DNA from: an uncultured Sulfuricurvum sp.
GTDB taxonomy: Bacteria; Campylobacterota; Campylobacteria; Campylobacterales; Sulfurimonadaceae
DNA length: 64,000 nucleotides
Direction: 5' to 3'
Assembly (NCBI RefSeq): GCF_937936435.1
Contig: NZ_CALDDG010000030.1
Location: forward strand, 1 to 64,000
A program made the position numbers and the translations under genes. The notes beneath the pieces were generated by a model. That model worked only from the letters and a program-made list of their open reading frames with translations, made no database searches and was not told the DNA's origin. Positions 26,599 through 35,371 of the stretch are shown here, piece after piece. The first letter of the stretch is position 1. Each line of letters opens with the position of its first letter.

Positions 26599-27026
26599 TG
26601 CAGGAAATGCAACCGCTCAAAGTACACAGTTACTTATCCCAAAGTGAAATTCAAAAACTGCTCGAGGGAGTGGAATTTATCATCATGGCAGCGCCATCCT
26701 TGATGGCACCGCCGGAACATCCGCTCCATTTTACGATCTTTTTAAATACATCCGATCCGATTCCCGAAGAGATCAAACCGCTTATTCTGGAGAAATTTTG
26801 TAAAGAACATGCGATCAACGCAACCAGCCATCTGCTCAGCAACGTCGAACGGGTCGCCTTTGCCCTGACATCACAAGAGACACCGATGCCCCGCCATCTC
26901 ATCGATCCTGCCGAAGCCAATACGATTCCGTGGGTTCCCATGCACATCATCGATTTTTTAGGCGATTCGAGCGGATTCAAAGAGGCCAAAGACGGCCTTA
27001 GCGGGTGGAGTTATAGCTATAATTAA
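26598..27026 (+). CDS. hypothetical protein
   Basis: Unrecognised 142-residue soluble protein, translationally coupled to the gene before it by a one-base overlap (TAATG). It has no signal peptide, membrane segment or metal motif. The middle (PPEHPLHFTIFLNTSDPIP) looks like a beta strand region flanked by helices, and the C-terminus is rich in Ser/Gly/Tyr. The pair at 26110-27026 is set between the DUF445 gene and a HEPN/MNT module. Its base composition is like that of the core genes around it. Confidence 0.6.
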   Translation: MQEMQPLKVHSYLSQSEIQKLLEGVEFIIMAAPSLMAPPEHPLHFTIFLNTSDPIPEEIKPLILEKFCKEHAINATSHLLSNVERVAFALTSQETPMPRHLIDPAEANTIPWVPMHIIDFLGDSSGFKEAKDGLSGWSYSYN

Positions 27027-27071
27027 GTGGCTTCACCTTAAAATCATTCTAGCAGATTTTCAAGGAAACCG

Positions 27072-27491
27072 ATGGCACTCGTCCTCACCAATTTTTTAAA
27101 AGCAATCGAAGCACTGGAGCGTTCTCTCCAAGCCGATGAAGATGCTAAAGAGTTAAACCTTTCCAATGATATACGCGAAAGTATCCGCGCAGGGGTGATC
27201 CAAAATTTCGAAGTGTGCTATGAGCAATCATGGAAAATGATGAAACGGTGGATTGAAACACATATAGGCAGTGCATATGTCGATGGTGTTACGCGACGAG
27301 AGCTCTTTCGTGTCGCCGCTGAAAATCGCCTTATCACCGATGTCGAACTGTGGATGAGATTTCACTCCTCTCGAAACGAAACCTCTCATACCTATGACCA
27401 AGCGACCGCCAGCGAAGTTTTCGCCGATGCCAAACCTTTTTTAATCGAAGTCAAAACACTCTTCGATGCCATCCAATCACGCAATGATTGA
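27072..27491 (+). CDS. HEPN-type partner of a minimal nucleotidyltransferase (HI0074/HepT-like)
   Basis: A 139-residue helical protein of the nucleotidyltransferase substrate-binding family (HI0074 type). An RNETSH hexapeptide at about residues 115-120 fits the R-N-x3-H motif of HEPN ribonucleases. In HepT/MntA (type VII) modules the HEPN protein is the RNase toxin and the MNT partner neutralises it by adding AMP. Here the MNT gene overlaps by 8 bp immediately downstream. Other landmarks are QNFEVCYEQSWKMMKRW and VTRRELFRVAAENRLI. Assignment as a toxin, and not merely a substrate-binding subunit, is inferred from the motif and pairing. Confidence 0.82.
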   Translation: MALVLTNFLKAIEALERSLQADEDAKELNLSNDIRESIRAGVIQNFEVCYEQSWKMMKRWIETHIGSAYVDGVTRRELFRVAAENRLITDVELWMRFHSSRNETSHTYDQATASEVFADAKPFLIEVKTLFDAIQSRND

Positions 27492-27774
27492 TCTCTCAAC
27501 CGAAAACCTCACCCTACTCAAAAAGATTATCTCCGAGTATATCCCAGAGTGTGAAATACGCGTTTTCGGCTCACGAGTAAATGGAACGGCAAAACCCTAC
27601 TCGGACATCGATATCGCTCTCAAATGTGGCTCACCAATTGATCGACGAACGATGAGCCGTCTCAAAGAAGCGTTGCAAGAATCAACCCTGCCTATACGGA
27701 TCGATATACTCGACTGGAATAGTATTTCGGAGGAATTTAGAGGGGTGATTGAAGAGGGGTATGAGGTTATCTAA
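27484..27774 (+). CDS. minimal nucleotidyltransferase (MNT/MntA-like)
   Basis: A 96-residue MNT-fold protein. The polymerase-beta signature runs GSRVNGTAKPYSDIDIAL (Gly-Ser followed by Asp-x-Asp), and a third acidic residue lies in RIDILDW, so the active site is intact. It would transfer a nucleotide to its HEPN partner upstream. ATG 27484 overlaps the partner's stop by 8 bp; an upstream ATG at 27466 is possible but inside the partner's coding region. This is the usual order, HEPN then MNT, of type VII toxin-antitoxin loci. Confidence 0.85.
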   Translation: MIDLSTENLTLLKKIISEYIPECEIRVFGSRVNGTAKPYSDIDIALKCGSPIDRRTMSRLKEALQESTLPIRIDILDWNSISEEFRGVIEEGYEVI

Positions 27775-27802
27775 TATCAATTAAAAAATAATGGAGTAAA
27801 GA

Positions 27803-28312
27803 ATGATATGGAGTAAAATCAATTTTGGTAAAAATAATAAAGTCCAAAATAAGACACTTCCACAAATTTTATTTATTGATCCTGATTGGTTTTTTTATCA
27901 ATATAAACTTAAAAATGGTTATTTAAAAAGAACTTATGGAGAAGAAGCTGATTTTGTTTATCAAAGAGCCCGAAATATTAAACCAAAAGATGGCTGTTAT
28001 GTAAAATATTTTTTACATTGTGACAATACTTCATATGGGTTTAGTTTTATTAATAAGAATGAAGCTGAAGAAAAATACTCAGAATATATAGAAACGGGTT
28101 TATTTGATAAAGACTATTATACTTTAGAGTCGGACTATTTTACGATATTAAAAAGAATTGATTTAAACTTTCCACGATCATTAAAAGATTATGATAAAAA
28201 ATCTAATAGAATATTTATCAATGAGCTTAAAAATTATATTTTTAATGGTGCTAAAGTTACCGAAAAAAAAGCTATCGACTTTTTTGAAAATGATATAAAT
28301 TTTTTACTATAA
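27803..28312 (+). CDS. AT-rich orphan protein
   Basis: Unrecognised 169-residue protein, rich in Lys, Asn, Tyr, Phe and Asp. Base composition is far more AT-rich than the flanking genes, a sign of recent acquisition. No catalytic motif is evident. The N-terminal half (LPQILFIDPDWFFYQYKLKNG) looks like an ordered alpha/beta unit. It follows the MNT gene by 28 bp with a weak AGTAAAG ribosome-binding site and may be an accessory of that module or an independent arrival. Confidence 0.6.
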   Translation: MIWSKINFGKNNKVQNKTLPQILFIDPDWFFYQYKLKNGYLKRTYGEEADFVYQRARNIKPKDGCYVKYFLHCDNTSYGFSFINKNEAEEKYSEYIETGLFDKDYYTLESDYFTILKRIDLNFPRSLKDYDKKSNRIFINELKNYIFNGAKVTEKKAIDFFENDINFLL

Positions 28313-28322
28313 ATTTACACAA

Positions 28323-29627
28323 TTAATTTCGGTACATCCCCTCTATCTCCTCCACACTCTTGGCAATCATCGCCGATAAATTCTCATATCCGTTTTCTGT
28401 GACGAGGATATTATCTTCTATGCGGATACCGATTCCCCGATATTTCTCAGGAACAGACTCATCATCAGCGCGAAAATAAAGCCCCGGCTCGATCGTCATT
28501 ACCATCCCCGGGACGAATACCAACGATTCTCCCGATTCATCGACATACGGACACGGATCATGGACATCCAGTCCCATCCAGTGGCCTATTCCGTGTGGAG
28601 CGTATTTTTTATGTTCTTTGGCTTCCATCAGCGCCTCACGTTTACCGTTCAATATCCCCAAGTCGATCAGTGCATCGCATAAAAGCTCTTCACTGTATTT
28701 TTGAAGCCAGTCGCGTTTGACACCGGGTTTGATCGCATCGATCACACGCAGCTGGACATCTAAAACTTTTTCATATACTTCACGTTGCGCAGCGCTGAAT
28801 TTTCCGTTTACCGGAAACGTGCGGGTAATATCGCTTGCATAAAGTTCCCACTCACATGCTGCATCGATCAGGACTAAATCACCCTCATGAAGCTCGTCAC
28901 GGTTATCGACGTAATGGAGTGTATTAGCGTTATTACCGCCGGCTACAATTGCACCGTAGGCTTCATTCATCGCACCGCTGTTTAAAAAAACATAGCTCAT
29001 ATGTGCCTGAAGCTGATACTCCCTCATCCCTGCACGGCTTTCACGCATCGCGGCATGATGTGCTTCCGCAGTGATCGAGATCGCATGACGGATCGTCTCT
29101 ATCTCATCTTCGGATTTAATGAGACGCAGCGTGCGGATCATATACGTCACATCGCGGATCGAGCGGATGTGCCGTTTGATACCCCGCGTACTGTGGAGCG
29201 ACTGTGCAGCGTTTTTAGCTTCGACCAATCGCTCGGAATCACTGTATAAATCGATATAGAGACTGATATGCTCTCGCAAAATTTCTTTGATCCGCTCCGC
29301 GTATTCGACAGTCGCATGCACTTCATCGACGCTAAAGCGCTCCCGTGCCCCTTCTACCCCCAAACGGGCACCGTTCCATAGAGCATGTTCGGCATTGTAC
29401 GCTTCGACAAAGAGGATTGTTTTCGTCGATTCGGGTGTTTTGATCAAGACCAGAACAGAATTGTCTTCATTAAAGCCGCTTAAATAATAAAAATCGCTGT
29501 TTTGGCGGTATGAATATTCGGTATCGTTAGAACGGGTTTGCGGAGGTGCGGAGGTGATGATCGCCACTCCTTCGTCCATTATGTCGAGGAGTCGGGTGCG
29601 GCGATGTAAAAAGTGTGTTTCATTCAT
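28323..29627 (-). CDS. pepP: Xaa-Pro aminopeptidase
   Basis: Metallopeptidase of the pita-bread fold that removes N-terminal residues before proline. The 434-residue protein has the AMP_N domain (about 1-130, NSDFYYLSGFNEDNSV) and the catalytic domain with both-metal ligands: Asp in VLIDAACEW, Asp in ASDITRTFPV, His in HGIGHWMGLDVHD, Glu in MTIEPGLYF and Glu in IRIEDNILV. It stands between the acquired genes and the chemotaxis cluster and reads toward the former. Confidence 0.95.
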   Translation of the reverse strand: MNETHFLHRRTRLLDIMDEGVAIITSAPPQTRSNDTEYSYRQNSDFYYLSGFNEDNSVLVLIKTPESTKTILFVEAYNAEHALWNGARLGVEGARERFSVDEVHATVEYAERIKEILREHISLYIDLYSDSERLVEAKNAAQSLHSTRGIKRHIRSIRDVTYMIRTLRLIKSEDEIETIRHAISITAEAHHAAMRESRAGMREYQLQAHMSYVFLNSGAMNEAYGAIVAGGNNANTLHYVDNRDELHEGDLVLIDAACEWELYASDITRTFPVNGKFSAAQREVYEKVLDVQLRVIDAIKPGVKRDWLQKYSEELLCDALIDLGILNGKREALMEAKEHKKYAPHGIGHWMGLDVHDPCPYVDESGESLVFVPGMVMTIEPGLYFRADDESVPEKYRGIGIRIEDNILVTENGYENLSAMIAKSVEEIEGMYRN

Positions 29628-29656
29628 GGCGTTATTGTGCCATAAATGCTATTTAA

Positions 29657-30151
29657 TTAAAAATTTCGTTCGAGCAGTTTTCCAACTTTTAAGATTGTAA
29701 TAATCCGATCGGCTTGTTTGCCGACACCGTCGATCATACTCTCTTCTTCGGAAATCGTATCGGGTGCCGGACCGACGTCTTTTTTCGGAAGACGTATCGC
29801 TTCGGTAAGACGATCGATCACAAATCCTGCGACATCATCGCCGTTTTTCATGACGATAAAACGGGTCTCTTCGGTGTGTTTGATCATCTCAAGGCCGAAG
29901 CGTGAACGCAAATCGATCAACGGGATAACCGAACCGCGCAGGTTGAAAACACCCAAAATGTAATTCGGGGTCTGTGGTACGCGGGTCCATGAGATCGGTT
30001 TAATGATCTCTTGAATGCTCAAAATGGGTACCGAAAACTCTTCGTCCCCCACGATGAAACCGACGAGTTGAATCACTTCGTCGATTTTCGTATCTTCTCC
30101 TGAGAGGGTTTTATGCTGTTTGTTGATAATTTGTTGAAGTTTTTCACTCAT
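29657..30151 (-). CDS. cheW: chemotaxis coupling protein CheW
   Basis: CheW links receptors to CheA. It is a single CheW domain of 164 residues with a 25-residue N-terminal extension; landmarks are VGFIVGDEEFSVPILSIQEI, NYILGVFNLRGSVIPLIDLR and a C-terminal ITILKVGKLL. It begins 2 bp after the cheA stop and is the last gene of the cheV-cheA-cheW run, so the three are cotranscribed. Both chemoreceptors in this window (37729 and 56603) are likely clients. Confidence 0.95.
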   Translation of the reverse strand: MSEKLQQIINKQHKTLSGEDTKIDEVIQLVGFIVGDEEFSVPILSIQEIIKPISWTRVPQTPNYILGVFNLRGSVIPLIDLRSRFGLEMIKHTEETRFIVMKNGDDVAGFVIDRLTEAIRLPKKDVGPAPDTISEEESMIDGVGKQADRIITILKVGKLLERNF

Positions 30152-30153
30152 TG

Positions 30154-32670
30154 TTATAGCCCCTCATTAAACTTGATGTTACGTTTGACAACATTCATCA
30201 AATACTCCGGAGAGTATGGTTTGGTGATATATTCGATCATTCCCGACTCGACACCGCGCATACGGTCGGCTTTACCGGTACGTGACGTGACGGCAATCAG
30301 CGGAAGATTTTTGTATTTGTTGTATTTTTTGATCTCAGCCGCAAGGGTATAACCGTCCATACGCGGCATCTCGATATCGATCAACATGCCGTCGAAAAGG
30401 TGATCGCCTTGTTTGAGGATATTCAATGCCTCGACTCCGTCCGTCGCCTCTACCAGAGTTATCCCCATCGGTTCAAGCGATTTACGCATAATCGTGCGGT
30501 CGGTTTTAGAGTCGTCGACGATCATGACACAATAGTCGCTCGGTGACGTTTTGGCACCGCCGCGCCCTTTTCCGTCTGCACTCTCTTGTCCTACCGTCGA
30601 TTTAACCGATTTTGCCATCTGCATTAGGGCTGCAACGTCAACGATCAACGTAACACCTCCATCGCCGCGGATTGTTGCACCGGCGATTCCGTCGATCCCT
30701 TTGAGATATTCGCCGAGCGATTTGATAACGATCTCTTCTTGACCGACCAACGAATCGACGATAAGCCCGATTTTACTCTCAGCAAGCCCGAGTACGACGA
30801 CATACGCATGTTCGCTGTTGTCGAATACGCGTTCAACCTCGAAAATATCGCCGATGTGGACGAGAGAGAGGACTTCATCACGCAAACGCATAACTGATCG
30901 GCTCTCAACCGTATAAATTTCGTCCTTGCTTATACGGACTGTTTCCAGTACCGAAGCAAGCGGAATAGCATAATATTCTTCCTGTACTCCGACAAGCAAC
31001 GCTTGGATAATCGCAAGGGTAAGCGGAATTTTGAGCTTCATCGAAGTCCCTTGTCCCACTTCCGAATCGATATCGATCATTCCGTTTAGTTTTTCGATAT
31101 TGGTTTTAACAACATCCATTCCGACACCGCGTCCCGAAACGCTGGTGACCTGTGCCGCGGTAGAGAAGCCCGGACGGAAAATAAGGCCGAATGCCTCTTT
31201 CTCGGTCATCGAATCGGCTTCTTTCTCGGTAATAATCCCTTTTTCAACCGATTTGCGTTTAAGCATATCGGCATCGAGTCCCTTACCGTCATCGATAATC
31301 TGAATGACAATATGGTTACCTTCATGGTATGCTTTGAGCTGAACCGTTCCGGTCTCTTCTTTTCCGGACGCCAAACGCACTTCCGGCGTTTCGACACCGT
31401 GGTCACATGAGTTACGGATAATGTGTACCAACGGATCCCCGATCTCTTCGACGATCGATTTATCCAACTCGGTATCTTCCCCCGTAATTTCCAACTCGAT
31501 TTTTTTGTTCAACTCCCGTGAAAGGTCACGGATCATACGCGGGAATTTGTTAAATACTTTTCCGATCGGAAGCATACGGGTTTTCATAACCGCGATTTGC
31601 AAATCAGTGGTGACCAAAGAGACGATCGATACGACTTGGTTAAGCTCTTCGAGGAAAGCTTCCCCTTCGTAGCGCTCTTCGACATCGTCGTTGATTTTGA
31701 TCAGACGGTTTTTCCCGAGTACCAATTCCCCGATAAGGTTCATAAGGTGATCGAGGCGTTTGACATCGACGCGGATCGTCTGCTCGACTGCGGCCGCACC
31801 GCGGGCTCCGTCTCCCTCTTCTTTCGCTTCGCTGCGACGCGCTACCGGAGCGGCTGCCGGTTTTGGCTGAGGGGCCGCTTCTGCTTGCGGAGCAGGTGTC
31901 GGCGTAACCGGCACGACCGCCGCTGCAGGAGCCGCCGGCGCAGGAGTCTCCTCCGCAGACGATTTATTTGCCCGTTTTGCGGCATCTTCAGCCTGGCGTT
32001 TGGCTAAAAGGCGTTCGATCTCCGCTTCCACCTCGGCATCGCTCATCCCCTCATAGTTCGGCTCATCTTCCTCAGATGCTGAGGAAGTCTGAGGTTTTGC
32101 ATTGGCACGTTTAGCCGCATCTTCAGCCTGACGTTTGGCTAAAAGACGTTCAATCTCCGCTTCCACCTCGGCATCGCTCATCCCTGAGTAATCCGGTTCA
32201 TCCTCTTCGACAGATGATGTGACCGGAGCCACCGGTTCGGGTTGCGGTGCCGGTTCTGCGACAGGGGCGGCATTTTCCATCGGTTTGCCGTTCGCAACGG
32301 CATCCAAACGGGCAACACAACCTGCGACATCCAGTCCGCCATCTTCACCGCTGTCGCGTATTCGCACCAGCAATGCTTTCATTAAGTCGATCGATTCGAG
32401 GATAACGTCCATGACGTTCGCGTCAATAACCAAATCCCCGTGGCGTGCCATATTAAGCAAATTTTCCATATGGTGAGTCAAATGAGTCAAAACGTCAAAG
32501 TTCAAAAATGAACTTGCGCCTTTGATCGTATGGGCTACCCGGAAAATACGGTTGAGCAAATCCAAGTCGTCGGGCCGTGATTCCAGCTCGACAAGATCTT
32601 GGTCAAGCTGCTCGATCAGTTCAAACGATTCAACCAGGAAATCTTGTAATATCTCTTGAAATTCATCCAT
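30154..32670 (-). CDS. cheA: chemotaxis histidine kinase with C-terminal receiver (CheA-REC)
   Basis: Central chemotaxis kinase, 838 residues. Domains in order: Hpt (about 1-115) with the phosphorylated His47 in VAHTIKGASSF; a long linker holding a duplicated 45-residue repeat; dimerisation and HATPase domains (LVHIIRNSCDHG N box, DDGKGLDAD, SGRGVGMD); a CheW-like regulatory domain; and a receiver (VMIVDDSKTDRT, IDIEMPRMDG). The fused receiver is typical of Campylobacterota, as is the lack of a CheB-dependent P2 domain here. ATG 32670 lies 11 bp after the cheV stop with AGGGG in front; the frame extends 12 codons upstream into cheV. Confidence 0.95.
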   Translation of the reverse strand: MDEFQEILQDFLVESFELIEQLDQDLVELESRPDDLDLLNRIFRVAHTIKGASSFLNFDVLTHLTHHMENLLNMARHGDLVIDANVMDVILESIDLMKALLVRIRDSGEDGGLDVAGCVARLDAVANGKPMENAAPVAEPAPQPEPVAPVTSSVEEDEPDYSGMSDAEVEAEIERLLAKRQAEDAAKRANAKPQTSSASEEDEPNYEGMSDAEVEAEIERLLAKRQAEDAAKRANKSSAEETPAPAAPAAAVVPVTPTPAPQAEAAPQPKPAAAPVARRSEAKEEGDGARGAAAVEQTIRVDVKRLDHLMNLIGELVLGKNRLIKINDDVEERYEGEAFLEELNQVVSIVSLVTTDLQIAVMKTRMLPIGKVFNKFPRMIRDLSRELNKKIELEITGEDTELDKSIVEEIGDPLVHIIRNSCDHGVETPEVRLASGKEETGTVQLKAYHEGNHIVIQIIDDGKGLDADMLKRKSVEKGIITEKEADSMTEKEAFGLIFRPGFSTAAQVTSVSGRGVGMDVVKTNIEKLNGMIDIDSEVGQGTSMKLKIPLTLAIIQALLVGVQEEYYAIPLASVLETVRISKDEIYTVESRSVMRLRDEVLSLVHIGDIFEVERVFDNSEHAYVVVLGLAESKIGLIVDSLVGQEEIVIKSLGEYLKGIDGIAGATIRGDGGVTLIVDVAALMQMAKSVKSTVGQESADGKGRGGAKTSPSDYCVMIVDDSKTDRTIMRKSLEPMGITLVEATDGVEALNILKQGDHLFDGMLIDIEMPRMDGYTLAAEIKKYNKYKNLPLIAVTSRTGKADRMRGVESGMIEYITKPYSPEYLMNVVKRNIKFNEGL
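31961..32208. repeat. tandem duplication in the CheA linker
   Basis: Two near-identical 135-bp units encode GMSDAEVEAEIERLLAKRQ and flanking EDAAKRAN in tandem; the match GCATCTTCAG at 31982 recurs at 32117. The copies differ by synonymous changes and a few residues, so the duplication is not very recent or is under selection. Such in-frame units lengthen the Hpt-to-kinase tether. Confidence 0.8.
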
Positions 32671-32680
32671 TCCGCTACCC

Positions 32681-33625
32681 CTATTGAATATGAGCACGTA
32701 CGACACGTGCTACTTCATCGTAAAATAAATTTGAATCGAATTTGACCAAATAGGCCTCTCCACCCGCTTCTTTTCCGCGGATTTCACTGAAATGGTCACT
32801 GATAGACGAGTTAAAAACGATCGGTATCATTCTAAAGCGATCGTCATCTTTGACATTTGCGGCAAAATGAAATCCGTCCATCAGCGGCATTTCGATATCT
32901 GAAGCGATAAGTCGAAGTCTGGAGGGAAGATCACTGCCGTATTTTTGGTACAGATCTTCGAGAATTTTAAGTCCCTGCTCCCCGTCGGTCCCTTCGATAA
33001 CGTCAAAGCCCATCTGTTCCAGCGCTTCTTTAATAATGCGTCGCGCCGTCGCGCTGTCATCTAAAAGGAGGACTAAACCGCTGAATTGGTATTTTCCCTC
33101 TTCCAGTTTACCGCTGGAAGGTTGAAAGAGCCCCAATTCCTGAACGACCCCTTCCAAATCGAGAATCAATAATACCGTGTCGTCTTCGATTCGCGTAACA
33201 CCGGTGATTTTCGAACCGTCCATTCCCCCCTGTGCCGAGACAAAAGAGGCAGGCTCGATATCTTTCCAGTTGATGCGGCGGATACGTTTGGCTTCATGAA
33301 CGACAAACCCGATCAGAATATTGTTAAACTCGGTAATAATCACCCGTGCTTCTCTCGCCATCTCTTCGGGGGCATCCACTCCCATCCATTTGGCCAAATT
33401 GACAACGGGAATGACAACGCCGCGCAAATCGAAGATTCCCTCGATAAACGGAGGAACGCCCGGAAGCTCGGTCAATTTCGGAAAACGGATGATTTCGCGC
33501 ACTTTAGCGACATTGACCCCGTAAATCCCCTCGTATATCGCATCGCCTTCACGTTTAAATATACGAAAATCGACCAATTCCATCTCGTTCGTGCCGACTT
33601 TTAATATGTCTCCATGTCCCTTCAT
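32681..33625 (-). CDS. cheV: chemotaxis protein CheV (CheW-receiver)
   Basis: A 314-residue coupling protein with a CheW domain (about 15-165, KLTELPGVPPFIEGIFDLR and VVNLAKWMG) joined to a receiver domain (about 185-314). The receiver has the acidic pair in VLLLDDSATARR, the phospho-acceptor Asp in ASDIEMPLMDG and a Lys in AYLVKFD. It provides receptor coupling plus adaptation, a common addition in Campylobacterota. Its ATG overlaps the lpxH-like stop by 4 bp and cheA follows by 10 bp. Confidence 0.93.
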   Translation of the reverse strand: MKGHGDILKVGTNEMELVDFRIFKREGDAIYEGIYGVNVAKVREIIRFPKLTELPGVPPFIEGIFDLRGVVIPVVNLAKWMGVDAPEEMAREARVIITEFNNILIGFVVHEAKRIRRINWKDIEPASFVSAQGGMDGSKITGVTRIEDDTVLLILDLEGVVQELGLFQPSSGKLEEGKYQFSGLVLLLDDSATARRIIKEALEQMGFDVIEGTDGEQGLKILEDLYQKYGSDLPSRLRLIASDIEMPLMDGFHFAANVKDDDRFRMIPIVFNSSISDHFSEIRGKEAGGEAYLVKFDSNLFYDEVARVVRAHIQ

Positions 33626-34368
33626 AGGGGCTCCTTACGAAAAACTGCTTCACGCAATAATGGCTGATTTGGGATTGATTGTACACTAAAGTATCTTTCA
33701 TTGCAAGCAAAAGCACCGACATTGATATAGTCGTTTCCTTCTATCTCAAATTCGCGATTCTGATGGAAATGCCCTTCAATATAGATATCGATTCCGTCGC
33801 GTTTCATCGTATTAAAACGGCTTCGAGTCATGTCTTCGAATCCTTCGATCGTCCGGCAATGGTGTTTTCTTTTCATCTCTTTTTCCAGCCATCGGACAAT
33901 GAACCCATCTCCGAGGTCATCGATTCTGCGAAGTATCCCTAACACGAAAGGACTTCGGATCAAAGCCGTATAGAGTTCATACCCCCATCCCATAACCGTA
34001 TCTCCATGTGAAAGCGAGACTTTTTTATCACCATACGTCAATATCAAAGGCTGATCTTCTCTGCGGATTATATGAATGTCGGGGAAAATATCTCCAAGAA
34101 GAAAGTCGTGATTCCCCTCGAGATAGATAATTTCTAACCGTTTGGCAAGACGATTTAAGAGCTCGATCCCTTCCGTGTTGTAGCCGTAAGTACGACGGAT
34201 AGGGCCATAAAGCATATCGAAGACGTCCCCCATCAAAATAAGCTGAGGCGTTTGAACCTCTCCTCGCTCTAGCGCCTGTAAAAAGTCGATGAAAGAGGTG
34301 CGCCACGGAGCGCAGTGGGCGTCTGTAATCAGTATCGCGCCCGGAAGCAGAGAAGAGTTACGGGACAT
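33622..34368 (-). CDS. lpxH: UDP-2,3-diacylglucosamine hydrolase-like metallophosphoesterase
   Basis: Calcineurin-like phosphoesterase of 248 residues. All five metal-binding blocks are present: Asp16 and His18 in ITDAHCAPW, GDVFDML, EGNHDFLLGD, SHGDTV and the C-terminal GHFHQ. LpxH cleaves UDP-diacylglucosamine to lipid X in lipid A synthesis; the size and YGDKKVSLSHGD pattern match the campylobacterotan LpxH-like group, but another nucleotide pyrophosphatase cannot be excluded. It overlaps argC by 11 bp and cheV by 4 bp. Confidence 0.75.
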   Translation of the reverse strand: MSRNSSLLPGAILITDAHCAPWRTSFIDFLQALERGEVQTPQLILMGDVFDMLYGPIRRTYGYNTEGIELLNRLAKRLEIIYLEGNHDFLLGDIFPDIHIIRREDQPLILTYGDKKVSLSHGDTVMGWGYELYTALIRSPFVLGILRRIDDLGDGFIVRWLEKEMKRKHHCRTIEGFEDMTRSRFNTMKRDGIDIYIEGHFHQNREFEIEGNDYINVGAFACNERYFSVQSIPNQPLLREAVFRKEPL

Positions 34369-35371
34369 ACGCTATTTTCGGTATGCCCAATGTTTCATCC
34401 AACCCCATCATGATATTGGCATTGACCATCGCCTGCGAGCTCGCTCCGCGCATCAGATTATCGATTGCACACATCGCAACCAAAGCATTGCCGTGACGGG
34501 CGGCATAAACATCGGCAAAATTGGTCCCGGACGTCATTTTCGTATGCGGCGGAGCTTTACGAACCCGGACAAACGGCTTAGACGTATAAAAGCTTTCCAT
34601 CTCTAAAAGCGGATCGCATTCGGATTTCAGTGTCGCATAGACGCATGCGAGCATCCCCCGCGTCATCGGTACGAGGGAGGGGATAAAAGTCACTTTCACG
34701 TCGCCGCCGCAAAACGACGATGCATGCTGCTCGATCTCAGTGGCATGTCGATGCTTAATGATGTTATAACAGTTGATATTGTCGTTGACGCTGACATAAT
34801 GAACCGTAGCCGAAGGCGATTTACCCGCTCCCGATACCCCGGTTTTCGAATCGATGAAAATCGGAGCGTTTAGATCGATTTTATCCAAAAACGGTGCCAA
34901 AGCCATCAGCGATGCCGTAACGTGACATCCCGGATTTGCAATGAGACGCGCTCCTTCGGCTACTTTACCGTGAAGTTCGGGAATCGAATAGACCGCATGT
35001 GCCAAATTTTCTATATCTTCGTGTTCGCAATAGAATGCTTCATAATTGGTTTGATTCAACCGATAATCGGCAGAGAGATCGACAACCCGCACGTTACGTT
35101 CCAGCAACCCTTTGGCCGTATTCATCGCCGCTTTATGCGGAAGAGCCAAAAAGACCAACGTACATAACGATGCCGCACGATCCAAATCCACCTTTTCAAC
35201 CGCCAGATCGCATACTCCTGCCAATGCGGGATGCAATTCGCCTAAGGTAGTAGCCCCTTCCGTGTTCGCACAATACGTCAGCTGGAAAATAGGATGTTCA
35301 ATCACCATTTTGACGAGTTCAAGACCCGTATATCCGCTGATTCCGATGATTCCGACATTAATGGCTTTCAA
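34358..35371 (-). CDS. argC: N-acetyl-gamma-glutamyl-phosphate reductase
   Basis: ArgC reduces N-acetylglutamyl phosphate to the semialdehyde in arginine synthesis. The N-terminal NADP-binding GIIGISGYTGLELVKMV, the catalytic-cysteine block LIANPGCHVTASLMAL and the C-terminal GTNFADVYAARHGN are clear, and the length of 337 residues is typical. The ATG overlaps the end of greA by 14 bp and the stop overlaps the next gene by 11 bp. It is a scattered arg gene in a mixed operon, as usual in this phylum. Confidence 0.96.
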   Translation of the reverse strand: MKAINVGIIGISGYTGLELVKMVIEHPIFQLTYCANTEGATTLGELHPALAGVCDLAVEKVDLDRAASLCTLVFLALPHKAAMNTAKGLLERNVRVVDLSADYRLNQTNYEAFYCEHEDIENLAHAVYSIPELHGKVAEGARLIANPGCHVTASLMALAPFLDKIDLNAPIFIDSKTGVSGAGKSPSATVHYVSVNDNINCYNIIKHRHATEIEQHASSFCGGDVKVTFIPSLVPMTRGMLACVYATLKSECDPLLEMESFYTSKPFVRVRKAPPHTKMTSGTNFADVYAARHGNALVAMCAIDNLMRGASSQAMVNANIMMGLDETLGIPKIAYVP

